Shown here: positions 1-8,355 of the stretch, in pieces
Layout of the letters: every line of letters starts with the position of its first letter
Numbering within the stretch: the stretch's first letter is position 1
Assembly (NCBI GenBank): GCA_030039005.1
Contig: JASHQT010000164.1
Span: 1-29,235 of the forward strand
DNA length: 29,235 bases
Reading direction: 5' to 3'
Source of the DNA: Bryobacteraceae bacterium
GTDB taxonomy: Bacteria > Acidobacteriota > Terriglobia > Bryobacterales > Bryobacteraceae
Made by a program: the position numbers and the translations under genes
Notes under the pieces: model-generated
Told to the model about the DNA's origin: nothing
What the model saw: the letters and a program-made list of their open reading frames with translations, nothing else
The model's database searches: none

Positions 1-315
1 ACCGATCTCGTCCAGGGCACCCTGGACCTGTTGATCCTCAAAACCCTCGCGCTCGAACCCCTGCACGGCTGGGCCATCGCGCAGCGCATCAAACAGCTAT
101 CGAACGACGTTTTGCAGGTCCAGCAAGGCTCGCTCTATCCGGCCCTGCATCGCCTGGAGCAGCAGGCCTGGATCAAAGCCGAATGGGGCGAAAGCGACAA
201 CAATCGCCGCGCCAAGTATTATTCGTTGACACGGGCCGGCCGCAAGCAACTGGAGCGCGAAGCCTCAAGCTGGGAGCGGCTCTCGGCCGCGATCTCTGCC
301 ATCGTCAAGGCTTAA
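1..315 (+). CDS. PadR-family transcriptional regulator (5' end cut by window)
   Basis: The frame is open from the first base, so the true start lies outside the window. The readable part (about 104 residues) is a PadR-type winged helix: it opens with the typical [14 protein letters not shown] stretch, then the HGWAIAQRI helix, the [18 protein letters not shown] recognition region and the [13 protein letters not shown] wing. PadR proteins are cytoplasmic repressors that often respond to small molecules. The TAA stop lies only 4 nt before the ATG of the ADOP permease, so the two are almost certainly co-transcribed. This PadR-ADOP pairing is very common in Acidobacteriota, and the regulator probably controls the permease. 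Family is confident; ligand unknown. Confidence 0.9.
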   Translation, partial: TDLVQGTLDLLILKTLALEPLHGWAIAQRIKQLSNDVLQVQQGSLYPALHRLEQQAWIKAEWGESDNNRRAKYYSLTRAGRKQLEREASSWERLSAAISAIVKA

Positions 316-319
316 TCCT

Positions 320-3022
320 ATGCGATGGCTGCGCATAGTTGGTTTGCGATTACGATCGCTTTTCCAGCGCGCCGGGCTCGATCGCGATCTCGACGATGAG
401 CTACGCTTCCACTTCGAGCATCAGGTGGAACAGAACATTGCCGCCGGAATGCATCCGGCCGAAGCGATCATCGCTGCCCAGCGCGAGTTCGGACCGATTT
501 CGCTGCACAAAGACGAATGCCGGGACGCCAGGAGAACCCGCATGATCGAAAGTTTTTTCGAAGATTGCCGCTACGCGGTGCGCAACCTATTCCGCGATCT
601 GTTCCTGGCGCTGACCGCGACGCTCGCGCTCGCCCTCTGCATCGGCGCCAACACCACCGTGTTCAGCGTGGCCAATTCCATTCTGATCCGCCCGCTGCCT
701 TACCCGCACTCGGACCGCATCAACTGGATCAGCGAACGCTACGGACCCGGGCCAGCGGACATCGGCGCCGCGCCGGACTACTTCGCAATTCGCGAGCAGA
801 ACCGGAGCTTCGAGGATGTGGGTACCTCTGACCCCGTGACCGTGATTTGGACGGGAATCGAAAGGCCGGAGAGGTTGGACGCGGCAACCGCTTCGCCGTC
901 GTTTTTTCGTGTCATGGGCATGCAGCCTCTGATGGGCCGCGTCCTCACGGCGGAAGAAATCGGGCCCAAAGCGGCGCCGGTGGCCGTGCTGAGCTACGGA
1001 TTCTGGAGAGACCGGATGGGCAGGGATCCGCACGTCATCGGAAAGACGATTGCGCTGGAGCGTCTCCCGCGCACTATCGTCGGCGTGATGCCCCAAGGCT
1101 TCGATTACCCGCACGGCACTCAGCTCTGGCTGCCCGCGGCCGCATTGGACAGAGCGACCCAGCACTTCCCCCTCGCATCGAACGCGATGATTCTGATCGT
1201 CTCGATGGTCGGACGGAGAAAGCCGGACGTCACCCCTCTTGAGGTCGCGACTGACTTGAAACGCCTCTCGTTCGCGATTCGGCCGATGTATCCCGAGAAG
1301 ATGCGACATAGCGGATTCCGGCAAGATTTGACCATCGGCGCCACGCCGCTCCAGGAATATCTTGCCGGTCCGCTGCGCCCCGCACTCATCGCTCTGACCG
1401 GCTCGGTGGTCCTTGTTCTGTTGATCGCCTGCGCCAATATCGCCAATCTGTTGCTCGCGCGCGCTGGCAACCGCCAGCGCGAACTGGCCGTGCGGATGGC
1501 GCTCGGATCCGGCCGAGGCCGCATCATTCGCCAGATGCTCACCGAAAGCCTCGTGCTCGCGATCCCAGGCGGCGTGGCAGGTGTCGGACTGGCGTGGCTT
1601 GCGGTGCACATTTTGAATGCTGCCAAGCCCGCCATCCTGCTGCGCTATCCCCCAATCTCGATGGACTGGCGCGTGCTCGCGTTCACGATTGCGCTGATGC
1701 TCGCGACGAGCCTGCTTTTCGGCGCCATTCCCTCGCTGTCAGCCGCCGGCGTCCAGATTCAGGATGCGCTGAAGTCGGCCGGCCTCACGCAAAGCGCGGG
1801 CCGTGGCGCGACGCGCTTGCGAAAGCTGCTGCTGGTGGCCGAGATGGGAATTTCGCTGGTGTTGCTGATCGGCGCCGGATTGCTCATGCGCAGTTTCCTG
1901 CATCTGGCGCACACCGAACTCGGCATCGCCTCCGATCATCTGCTGACGTTTCAGATCAACCCAGTAGCATTCCAAATGGGTCGCAATTACAATACGTTCT
2001 TTTCCGATATCCTGGACCGCCTTCGGCATCTTCCGGGAGTCCGCTCCGCAGCGCTGACCGCCGATATACCATTGCGCGAGACAGGTCTTCCTAACGCAGC
2101 CATGATCCAAGTGGACGGGAGGCCCCCAGTGCCGCCGCGGGATCGCCCGATGGTTTCCAACAGCCTTGTGAGTCCCAATTTCTTCCGCACTCTGGGCATC
2201 CGGTTGGACAGGGGCCGCATCTTTGATGCGCGCGACTTCACGGGAGTGCCCTGGCGCGCGTGGCCCGATTTCTTGCAAAGAGAAGCGGTGGTCGTGAATG
2301 AGGCGTTTGCCCGGCGGATTTTTCCGGGCGAGGATCCCCTCGGCCACCGCCTCGTACCCGGGAACGACGAGTTGCACAGCACCTGGACGATCATCGGCGT
2401 GGTGAGCGACGTGCGCAGCGCCGCGCTGGGGGCCGATCCGCTGCCGATGATCTACCGCTGCACTTGTGCGGGAGTGAACATGTTTCGCGGTGGATTTCTG
2501 CTGCGCACTGCCGTCCCACCCGAGACTGCGATCCGCGCCGTCGAACAGCAGGTCCGCGCGGTCGATCGCGACCAGCCCATCTCCGACGTCAAGACCATGG
2601 ACCAGCGCCGCGATGATGCGCTCGCGCCGGAGCGGTTTCAGTTGATGCTGCTCGGGGGCTTCGCCGGCATCGCGATTTTGCTGGCTGCGGCGGGAGTTTA
2701 CGGAACCATGTCGTACCTGGTGGCTCGGCGCACGCGCGAGATCGGGATTCGCATGGCGATGGGCGCGCGCCCGGCCGACGTTCTCGGCATGGTGCTCACC
2801 GAAACGACCACGCTTGTGATCCTTGCGATAGCGGCCGGCCTCGGTGGTGCATGGGCGCTCACGCGTTATATCCGCTCCATGCTCTACGGCGTGACGGCGC
2901 TCGATCCGGCGACGTTTGTGGTTACTTCGATTGTGCTGGCGGCAATTGTATTGATCGCTTCGCTCGGTCCAGTGAAGCGGGCCTCTCGTATAGATCCGAT
3001 CACGGCACTGCGCGAGGAGTAA
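320..3022 (+). CDS. ADOP-family ABC permease (MacB/FtsX-like, duplicated)
   Basis: This 900-residue membrane protein has the acidobacterial duplicated orphan permease layout. A soluble prefix (about 1-90, with DDELRFHFEHQVEQN) is followed by a first transmembrane helix (about 94-120), a MacB-like periplasmic domain, an FtsX domain near 351-500, a second periplasmic domain and a second FtsX domain near 780-900. The duplication shows directly in the repeated loop motif RQRELAVRMALG (about 386) and RTREIGIRMAMG (about 805). No ATPase gene lies next to it, as the name 'orphan' implies. FtsX/MacB permeases move or signal about peptides, lipoproteins and drugs, and the substrate here is unknown. 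It sits 4 nt behind the PadR gene. Its stop is 3 nt from the stop of the convergent methyltransferase, leaving no room for a terminator between them. Confidence 0.93.
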   Translation: MRWLRIVGLRLRSLFQRAGLDRDLDDELRFHFEHQVEQNIAAGMHPAEAIIAAQREFGPISLHKDECRDARRTRMIESFFEDCRYAVRNLFRDLFLALTATLALALCIGANTTVFSVANSILIRPLPYPHSDRINWISERYGPGPADIGAAPDYFAIREQNRSFEDVGTSDPVTVIWTGIERPERLDAATASPSFFRVMGMQPLMGRVLTAEEIGPKAAPVAVLSYGFWRDRMGRDPHVIGKTIALERLPRTIVGVMPQGFDYPHGTQLWLPAAALDRATQHFPLASNAMILIVSMVGRRKPDVTPLEVATDLKRLSFAIRPMYPEKMRHSGFRQDLTIGATPLQEYLAGPLRPALIALTGSVVLVLLIACANIANLLLARAGNRQRELAVRMALGSGRGRIIRQMLTESLVLAIPGGVAGVGLAWLAVHILNAAKPAILLRYPPISMDWRVLAFTIALMLATSLLFGAIPSLSAAGVQIQDALKSAGLTQSAGRGATRLRKLLLVAEMGISLVLLIGAGLLMRSFLHLAHTELGIASDHLLTFQINPVAFQMGRNYNTFFSDILDRLRHLPGVRSAALTADIPLRETGLPNAAMIQVDGRPPVPPRDRPMVSNSLVSPNFFRTLGIRLDRGRIFDARDFTGVPWRAWPDFLQREAVVVNEAFARRIFPGEDPLGHRLVPGNDELHSTWTIIGVVSDVRSAALGADPLPMIYRCTCAGVNMFRGGFLLRTAVPPETAIRAVEQQVRAVDRDQPISDVKTMDQRRDDALAPERFQLMLLGGFAGIAILLAAAGVYGTMSYLVARRTREIGIRMAMGARPADVLGMVLTETTTLVILAIAAGLGGAWALTRYIRSMLYGVTALDPATFVVTSIVLAAIVLIASLGPVKRASRIDPITALREE

Positions 3023-3025
3023 CTC

Positions 3026-4123
3026 CTAACCCCACACTTTGCGCGCCGTCTCCACCACCAGCTCCAGCTTGCGCCACTGATCGTCCATGGAGATCAGATT
3101 GCCCGCCGCGACTGATGCGAAACCGCACTGTGGGCTGAGCGCAAGATTTTCGAGCGGGAAATACCGCGCCGCGTCGTCGATGCGCCGCCGCAATTCATCC
3201 TGAGATTCGAGCTTCGGCTCCTTCGTGGTGATCAAGCCTAGCACCACGGTCTTGTTGCGCGGCGTCAGGCGCAGCGGCTCGAAACCGCCAGAGCGCTCGG
3301 TGTCGTATTCCAGCAGGAACACGTCCACATCGAGGAGATGGAACAGCTTTTCGGCGATGGCGTCATAGCTGCCCTCGGTGTACCAGCGGCTGCGGCTGTT
3401 GCCGCGGCAGATGTGCAACGCGGTGGTCACTTTGCCGCGCGGGACTTCCTGCAGCGCCATGTTATCACCGGCGATGCCGCGCTCGAACTCCGCGTCCGGA
3501 TCGAACCCAGCCGCTCGCAATTGCTCGCGTTGCCGAGGGTCCAGGTAATGCGAATAATACGGCGCATCGAGCTGGATATAGCGCACGCCTTCGGACACCA
3601 GCCAGCGGACTTCATCGCGCACGATGTCCACCAGGTCCCGCAGCAGTTCGGCGTGCGTCGCATAAAACTTGTCCGTGACGCCAGGCTTGAAGCTCGCCAG
3701 CACGAAATTCGACGGCGCGGGCAGCGTGATCTTGAATTCGCTCTGCGCTGCATCCAGTAGTAAAGGCAACTCGTGCCCGGTGAGTTTGCGCACCTTGCGG
3801 AGCTTCGCGCCGGCGGCTTGCGCGGTACTGCCTTCGGCCCCGCCACCCGGTCCTTTCCATTCGAGCGTGACTTTCTCGGGAACGAATCCCTCCACCGCGT
3901 CGGCCATGTCCGTGAGCCAGGAGCCGCGGCGCATCTCGCCGTCGGAAAGCACGCCCAGGCCGATGGAGCGCTGTTTGGCCAGCGCGGCCCGAATGGTTTG
4001 GTCTTCCTGGAGACGCAGCTCCTCGATCGGAATCTCGCCCGAGGCGAATGCGGCTCGAGCTTGAAGCAATTCGGGCGGGCGCAGCAGACTGCCCACCTGT
4101 TCGGCGCGGAAACGTGCGGTCAT
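3026..4123 (-). CDS. MetE-like cobalamin-independent methyltransferase, catalytic domain only
   Basis: The 365-residue protein matches only the C-terminal catalytic barrel of cobalamin-independent methionine synthase; full MetE is about 750 residues. The four expected zinc ligands are visible: H237 and C239 (in ALHICRGN), E272 (in FLLEYDTERSG) and C333 (in LSPQCGFAS). The N-terminus (FRAEQVGSLLRP) is typical of these short stand-alone members. I chose the ATG at 4123 because homologous sequence starts there; the frame extends to 4180 with unrelated sequence. Such short proteins may methylate homocysteine from an unusual donor or act in thiol-alkyl transfer (the epoxyalkane:coenzyme M transferase group), so the donor is not settled. 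It lies 58 nt downstream of the LuxR-type regulator on the same strand. Confidence 0.85.
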   Translation of the reverse strand: MTARFRAEQVGSLLRPPELLQARAAFASGEIPIEELRLQEDQTIRAALAKQRSIGLGVLSDGEMRRGSWLTDMADAVEGFVPEKVTLEWKGPGGGAEGSTAQAAGAKLRKVRKLTGHELPLLLDAAQSEFKITLPAPSNFVLASFKPGVTDKFYATHAELLRDLVDIVRDEVRWLVSEGVRYIQLDAPYYSHYLDPRQREQLRAAGFDPDAEFERGIAGDNMALQEVPRGKVTTALHICRGNSRSRWYTEGSYDAIAEKLFHLLDVDVFLLEYDTERSGGFEPLRLTPRNKTVVLGLITTKEPKLESQDELRRRIDDAARYFPLENLALSPQCGFASVAAGNLISMDDQWRKLELVVETARKVWG

Positions 4124-4181
4124 GTGGCGGAACAGGCATTGTATCGCGCCCCGAGCGTGCGCTGTACTTTGCCTTGGCATA

Positions 4182-4583
4182 CTAGGCGGCCGATTGTACG
4201 CCCGATCTCAAATATTCGGCGATTTCGGCCAACTGCTCTTCGATTTTCTCCAACCGCCGGAAAATCTGCACCACGTCGGAGTCTCTCGCCGCCGCGCGCA
4301 CCTCAATGGTATGGCATGTCTCGAAGCGTTTGAACAGCTCGGCGCGGCTGCGGACGTTCAACTTCTGATACAGATTGCGCGTATGCTGCTCCGCCGTGCG
4401 ATAGGCAATTCCCAGTTTTCCCGCGATTTCCTTCACCAGCAATCCTTCCCGAAGAAGGAGACAAACTTCCGCTTCCCTGGGAGAAAGGCTATCGGCAGGA
4501 AGGCGAAAGCTGCGGCGGCTTCGCGCCCCAGCCGCGCCCGCACGGAGATTCTGGGCCGGTTCCACGCCAATCGGTTGCTTCAT
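4182..4583 (-). CDS. stand-alone LuxR-type HTH regulator with C-terminal coiled coil
   Basis: A 133-residue protein with a LuxR/NarL-type helix-turn-helix at about 33-90 (LSPREAEVCLLL, VKEIAGKLGIAYRTAEQHTRNLYQKLNV). It has no receiver or ligand-binding domain before the helix-turn-helix, only about 30 basic residues. Residues 103-128 (IFRRLEKIEEQLAEIAEYL) form a likely coiled coil, which could mediate dimerisation or partner binding. A GAGGAG sequence 10 nt upstream may serve as ribosome binding site. The gene lies between the zinc-ribbon gene (89 nt upstream) and the MetE-like gene (58 nt downstream) on the same strand, so it may control either. What activates it cannot be read from the sequence. 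Confidence 0.85.
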   Translation of the reverse strand: MKQPIGVEPAQNLRAGAAGARSRRSFRLPADSLSPREAEVCLLLREGLLVKEIAGKLGIAYRTAEQHTRNLYQKLNVRSRAELFKRFETCHTIEVRAAARDSDVVQIFRRLEKIEEQLAEIAEYLRSGVQSAA

Positions 4584-4672
4584 TCGTACGGCACTCCTCG
4601 CCTGCGCGAATGAGATCGGCGGGAATCCGGACGAAGAAGAGTCAGCCTCCGAGGGATATTACCGGCCCTTTT

Positions 4673-4945
4673 TCAGTCGGAGTCGTTTTTGACGAGGTAC
4701 TCGGCGAGGAGACGCAACCCCAACAGCGTGACAGATACCGCAATGGCCACAGGCATCGAAAGCTTGTGCGCGGCAAAGAAACAATACGCCGTAAAAGCTA
4801 GCGATCCTAAAAACACGAGATTGGTCCAACCCGACACTGGCCGCCGCTTCGCTTTATCCGCGAATTTCGGCACCCGGTCGCCGCAGTGGTAGCAGTAGTC
4901 GTCCTTGGCGGTCAGGATGTTGTAGCAGTAAATACATCTGGCCAT
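4673..4945 (-). CDS. small zinc-ribbon membrane protein (paralogue 1)
   Basis: A 90-residue protein starting MARCIYCYN. It has a zinc ribbon made of two CxxC pairs (C4/C7 and C18/C21 in DDYCYHCGDRVP), a short basic linker and two hydrophobic helices (about 43-60 and 66-84). The fold suggests a cytoplasmic metal-binding knuckle tethered to the inner membrane. It is clearly related to the protein at 9394-9741: the same MARCxxC start, TxxDxxCYxCGxxVP block, S/TNL(L/V)F helix entry and C-terminal helix. The frame runs upstream to 5146, but the conserved start and the paralogue fix the ATG at 4945. No function is assigned to this family that I know of. Confidence 0.8.
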   Translation of the reverse strand: MARCIYCYNILTAKDDYCYHCGDRVPKFADKAKRRPVSGWTNLVFLGSLAFTAYCFFAAHKLSMPVAIAVSVTLLGLRLLAEYLVKNDSD

Positions 4946-5006
4946 GGCTCCATTTAAGGTGATCACCGTAGTCGCGGTCGATGGAACTGCCGTACCTGAG
5001 AGATCG

Positions 5007-5022
5007 GTACCTACGTAGGTAC
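5007..5022. repeat. 16-bp perfect palindrome with nearby half-copies
   Basis: The bases GTACCTACGTAGGTAC are their own reverse complement. A further GTAGGTAC lies at 5031-5038 and a GTACCT at 4992-4997, so the core recurs within about 45 bases. The site sits between the stop of the metalloprotease (5049) and the start of the zinc-ribbon gene (4945), both on the minus strand. It could be a dimeric regulator operator for the zinc-ribbon gene or part of an mRNA hairpin. There is no U-run for a terminator. Confidence 0.5.
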
Positions 5023-5048
5023 TCGGCGGCGTAGGTACTACGCGAGTA

Positions 5049-8000
5049 TTACTTGATACGGATGGTCGCAACCGGGCTGGTGATGTTCGGCCCCGGCGAG
5101 TTCGGGATGACAACCTGGATCGGGACCGCGTCTCCAGTGGGCGCATTGGGGTCGATGAATACGTTCACCTGGGCCACTCCAGTGAACGTCAGGCCGGCGA
5201 ACGCAGGTACGACCGGCGGATCGTTGCCGAACTGAACCTTTGTCTGGGGAAAGGTGACGTAAGGATTGGTCGGCGGGGCCGCACCCACGTAATAGGGGCT
5301 GGTGCCAGGGTAGTCAAATCCCGCTAAGCCGGTCACGTAGAAGATGACGTAAGTGCCTCGGGCCGCGGGAGTGTCGACATTGTAGCTGTAATCCTGATTC
5401 AAAGCGATCGCCTGCTGCGAATTCGGGTAGGTGAAAATTCCTGGAGCTCCATTGGCAACGGGAACGGCCACTGGAGCCGAGAGGGCGCCATTTGTTACAA
5501 CTTCCACGCTCGTGGTGGGCGGCGTACCTGCCGGAACAATGGCGCTCACCGCCCCCTCGGATACGTAAAGCAGCGGCGCGAGCGTGCTATCGAAGTAGAT
5601 CATCGTGCCTGCAAGCGTCGTTGGAAGCTGGTTGTTGACCAAGGTTGCCGTCTGCAACGTAGCGGGTCCGAGATTGCTGCCGAAAATCGTCACGATTTCG
5701 CCATATGTGGTAGCACCAGACTGCCAGCTTGCGCCGTTCAGCACACCGGCCGCAGTAAAGGCAGGCTGCGCGTTCGAGGCCGCTACATTCCAGGTGGTAT
5801 TGAGCGCCGAGGTCTTGCCGGACCAATCGGTCACGATCACCTGCACCGGCTGTTGACCCGCCAGTGTATTCATGAACGTCACCGGCAGCAGCACGGTCTC
5901 GGTGTTGCCGCTCGTGCTCGAGCTGGCGCGAAGGAGGTCCAGGGTGCAATACGAGTTTGATGCCGTGGCTGGAATGTTGATTAACCAGCCCGAGCGCGTG
6001 CCGTCGTCGTTCAGAAACTCCACGCCGTCCTGAATGGTGTCGGTATAGATCATCGAGCAGCGTTGAGAGGCAGTACCGATATCCAGCTCCACGGATTGAA
6101 TGTCCCCGGCTCCATCAGGATCGCTGGCTTCAATCGTGAAAAGCTGGTTGAGCCCGGTCCCTGGGACATTGGGCATCACTGGCTGCGCGGGCGGCTGATC
6201 TACCGTGGTGGTCCAGGTGCCGACGCTCTGCCAACCCGTGTCGTTCCCAAAGAGATCCTGCGCGCGCAGATAGATCGTTTTCGGACCCGGCGTAGGAATT
6301 TCCCAGGCTACTTCCACCTCGAAGGAAAAGTCCGTCCCCTCGCCCGGCCCGTAGAAACCCGGGCTGGCGATCAAGACGGCGCAGCTGCCGTTTTCGAGGT
6401 CGATGAGATAGCTACTGTCGGGAGCTGTGCTGTAAGTGAAGCCGAACTCGTTGGTCAGCAGAAATTGTCCGTTGGGTTCGTTCCAAGCCATCTCACAGAC
6501 CGGCTGCGAGGGCGATCCCGACGTGATGTTGAACGTGACTGTAGAGAACGGGGACGATGTGTTGTCGTTGATCAAGAAATTCAGAAGCGCCGAAGGACCA
6601 GTTACCGATGATGGGCTCAACGGAAGAATTACCGGCGCGCCATTCTGCGGCGCTTGCGAGACCAGCACGCCCAGGCCGCCGATCACGAGCACTCCTTCAC
6701 GCGCGTCGCCGGTATTTGCCGTGGCGGCAAACGTGACCGTTCCGTCTCCGGTGCCCGATGCTCCGCTCTGGATGGTGAGCCATGAGTCGCTCGTGGAAGC
6801 GGTCCAGGAGCAGGATGCGGGCGCGCTCACTTGCACCGTGCCCGTGCCCCCTCCACCCGCCACCGTTGTGGTTGGCGAACTGAACGTGACGCAGGCGTTG
6901 TTCCGGCTGACAGTGATGTTCAGCGCCGAACCCGTCCCCTGCGCCACGCTCATCGTTAGGCCGGAGAACACATCGGTCCAACTACTGCCCGGCGCTACAG
7001 CAGCCGCTAACGGCTCCTGATAGAGTTCGCCCGCGGGAGGAATATCGACGAGCTGCGCTTGCGTCAAATTCGCAATCGGTCCGCCCGCGCTCTGCGGCTG
7101 AAAATTCACAATCGCGCCCGAGTTGATGCCGCCCATGGTGTTCAGGCCATCGTTATTCAGGCTGGTAGACTCGTACAGCCCTACCGGCTCACGCGCTTCG
7201 ATCCACATCCAGTCCGTTCCGCCCACCGTGCGCGGCGTCCGGATGGCGTAAGTCCCGCCGCCTTGCGCGGAAACCGGCATTAGGGTCGCGCTGCCGCTCG
7301 ATGCGATCGTGACCACCTGGGCATCCTGGATCCAGCCCAGCGCGTATTTCTGCGGCGTAGTGAAATGCCCCATGCTGCCCCCGCCCATCACCGAGTAAGC
7401 GTCGCCGTACTGCAGCACTTCGCAACTGCTCGGATCGGGCGGCAGCGAAACGTCGTCGCAGTCGAGCGACGTCGAATGAAACAAACCCAGCCCGTGACCG
7501 AATTCGTGAAAGGTGACCTGCAAAAACTCCGTAGTAGGCGCGCCGCTCACTGGAAAAATCCACTCCAGCGAGGCGTTGAACGTGGTGTTTCCTTGCGTCA
7601 GCTGAGCGCAGCCGACGTAGCTTAATCCCGCGTCCAATCCGGTGCCCTGCAACGCCGGCAAGAAGAAAAGAATATGGGAATATTGCGTCAGATCGATGCC
7701 CTGCGCGGTGGCCTGCGTGAAAACGGCCTGCTGGATCTCGGTAAACTGCTCAGCACTGAAATTCTGATCCAGCGTGATCCATCCGGTCACCGTGCCCGTC
7801 ACCGACGTTTGTCCGTACGAGGCGTCCTGAATATAGCCATTCAACGACGGATCCGGGCCGAACATCCAACTCTGAATATCGTCTGGCGTGAAAGTAGGGT
7901 TGAGCGCGCCTGAAAACTGAACCGGAATCGCGATGGTATTCTGCGCGCCGGTGGTGGTGCAAGTGTCGGAGGACGCCGCGTCCAGCGCCGTGATGCTCTC

Positions 8001-8285
8001 CGCGGCGACGGTGTGCCCCGTGCGCGTGCCTTCCACATGATAACGGTGCGTGCCGGATCGCAGCGCAGCCGGATTGGCGGACGTTACTTTGAGATCCCCC
8101 TCGGACGTGCGCAACAGGAGATACGTGCGGCTCCCACGGGAATCCTTGAAATCTTCGACGATGGCCGTGCCTTTGCCTTCCCACACGCCGCGCGATTGCG
8201 CGTCTGCGCCCCTATTCTGCGCGAGCAGGCAGACTGCCGCACTCAGGCTTATGCACGGCACTAACAGCCAGCGACGAAGTAACAT
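5049..8285 (-). CDS. secreted gametolysin-like (M11-type) zinc metalloprotease with BACON and Solibacter C-terminal domains
   Basis: A 1078-residue exported protein. Residues 1-22 are a signal peptide (RRWLLVPCISLSAAVCLLAQ). The protease domain carries the full metzincin motif HEFGHGLGLFH at 260-270 (zinc ligands H260, H264, H270; catalytic E261), then YGDAYSVMGG at 293-302 with the Met-turn (M300) and ALGW at 315-318. This arrangement resembles peptidase family M11 (gametolysin). Residues about 464-545 look like a BACON domain, followed by two Ig-like segments (about 550-700 and 710-835). The end (about 842-1078; AGVLNGASW, VTIFGSNLGP, APGIFTY) matches the Solibacter uncharacterized C-terminal domain. 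BACON domains often bind carbohydrate or mucin, so an anchored or glycan-targeted protease is plausible. It is divergent from the VWFA gene at 8356. Confidence 0.88.
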   Translation of the reverse strand: MLLRRWLLVPCISLSAAVCLLAQNRGADAQSRGVWEGKGTAIVEDFKDSRGSRTYLLLRTSEGDLKVTSANPAALRSGTHRYHVEGTRTGHTVAAESITALDAASSDTCTTTGAQNTIAIPVQFSGALNPTFTPDDIQSWMFGPDPSLNGYIQDASYGQTSVTGTVTGWITLDQNFSAEQFTEIQQAVFTQATAQGIDLTQYSHILFFLPALQGTGLDAGLSYVGCAQLTQGNTTFNASLEWIFPVSGAPTTEFLQVTFHEFGHGLGLFHSTSLDCDDVSLPPDPSSCEVLQYGDAYSVMGGGSMGHFTTPQKYALGWIQDAQVVTIASSGSATLMPVSAQGGGTYAIRTPRTVGGTDWMWIEAREPVGLYESTSLNNDGLNTMGGINSGAIVNFQPQSAGGPIANLTQAQLVDIPPAGELYQEPLAAAVAPGSSWTDVFSGLTMSVAQGTGSALNITVSRNNACVTFSSPTTTVAGGGGTGTVQVSAPASCSWTASTSDSWLTIQSGASGTGDGTVTFAATANTGDAREGVLVIGGLGVLVSQAPQNGAPVILPLSPSSVTGPSALLNFLINDNTSSPFSTVTFNITSGSPSQPVCEMAWNEPNGQFLLTNEFGFTYSTAPDSSYLIDLENGSCAVLIASPGFYGPGEGTDFSFEVEVAWEIPTPGPKTIYLRAQDLFGNDTGWQSVGTWTTTVDQPPAQPVMPNVPGTGLNQLFTIEASDPDGAGDIQSVELDIGTASQRCSMIYTDTIQDGVEFLNDDGTRSGWLINIPATASNSYCTLDLLRASSSTSGNTETVLLPVTFMNTLAGQQPVQVIVTDWSGKTSALNTTWNVAASNAQPAFTAAGVLNGASWQSGATTYGEIVTIFGSNLGPATLQTATLVNNQLPTTLAGTMIYFDSTLAPLLYVSEGAVSAIVPAGTPPTTSVEVVTNGALSAPVAVPVANGAPGIFTYPNSQQAIALNQDYSYNVDTPAARGTYVIFYVTGLAGFDYPGTSPYYVGAAPPTNPYVTFPQTKVQFGNDPPVVPAFAGLTFTGVAQVNVFIDPNAPTGDAVPIQVVIPNSPGPNITSPVATIRIK

Positions 8286-8355
8286 TGTTAGATGCCGTGA
8301 TTATGCCATACTTCACTCGCGCCGCCCGTGAGCAAAATTGAGAAAATAAGTCGAG

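Noticed and set aside
587..1609. 340-residue open frame antisense to the ADOP permease
   Set aside because: His/Arg/Gln-rich translation without domains, fully inside a confidently assigned gene.
320..3022. Complete MacAB-type export system
   Set aside because: No ATPase or membrane-fusion protein gene adjoins the permease; the duplicated structure fits the orphan ADOP family.
6436..7020. 194-residue plus-strand frame inside the metalloprotease gene
   Set aside because: Antisense shadow of a Thr/Ser/Gly-rich region; no start signal or domain.
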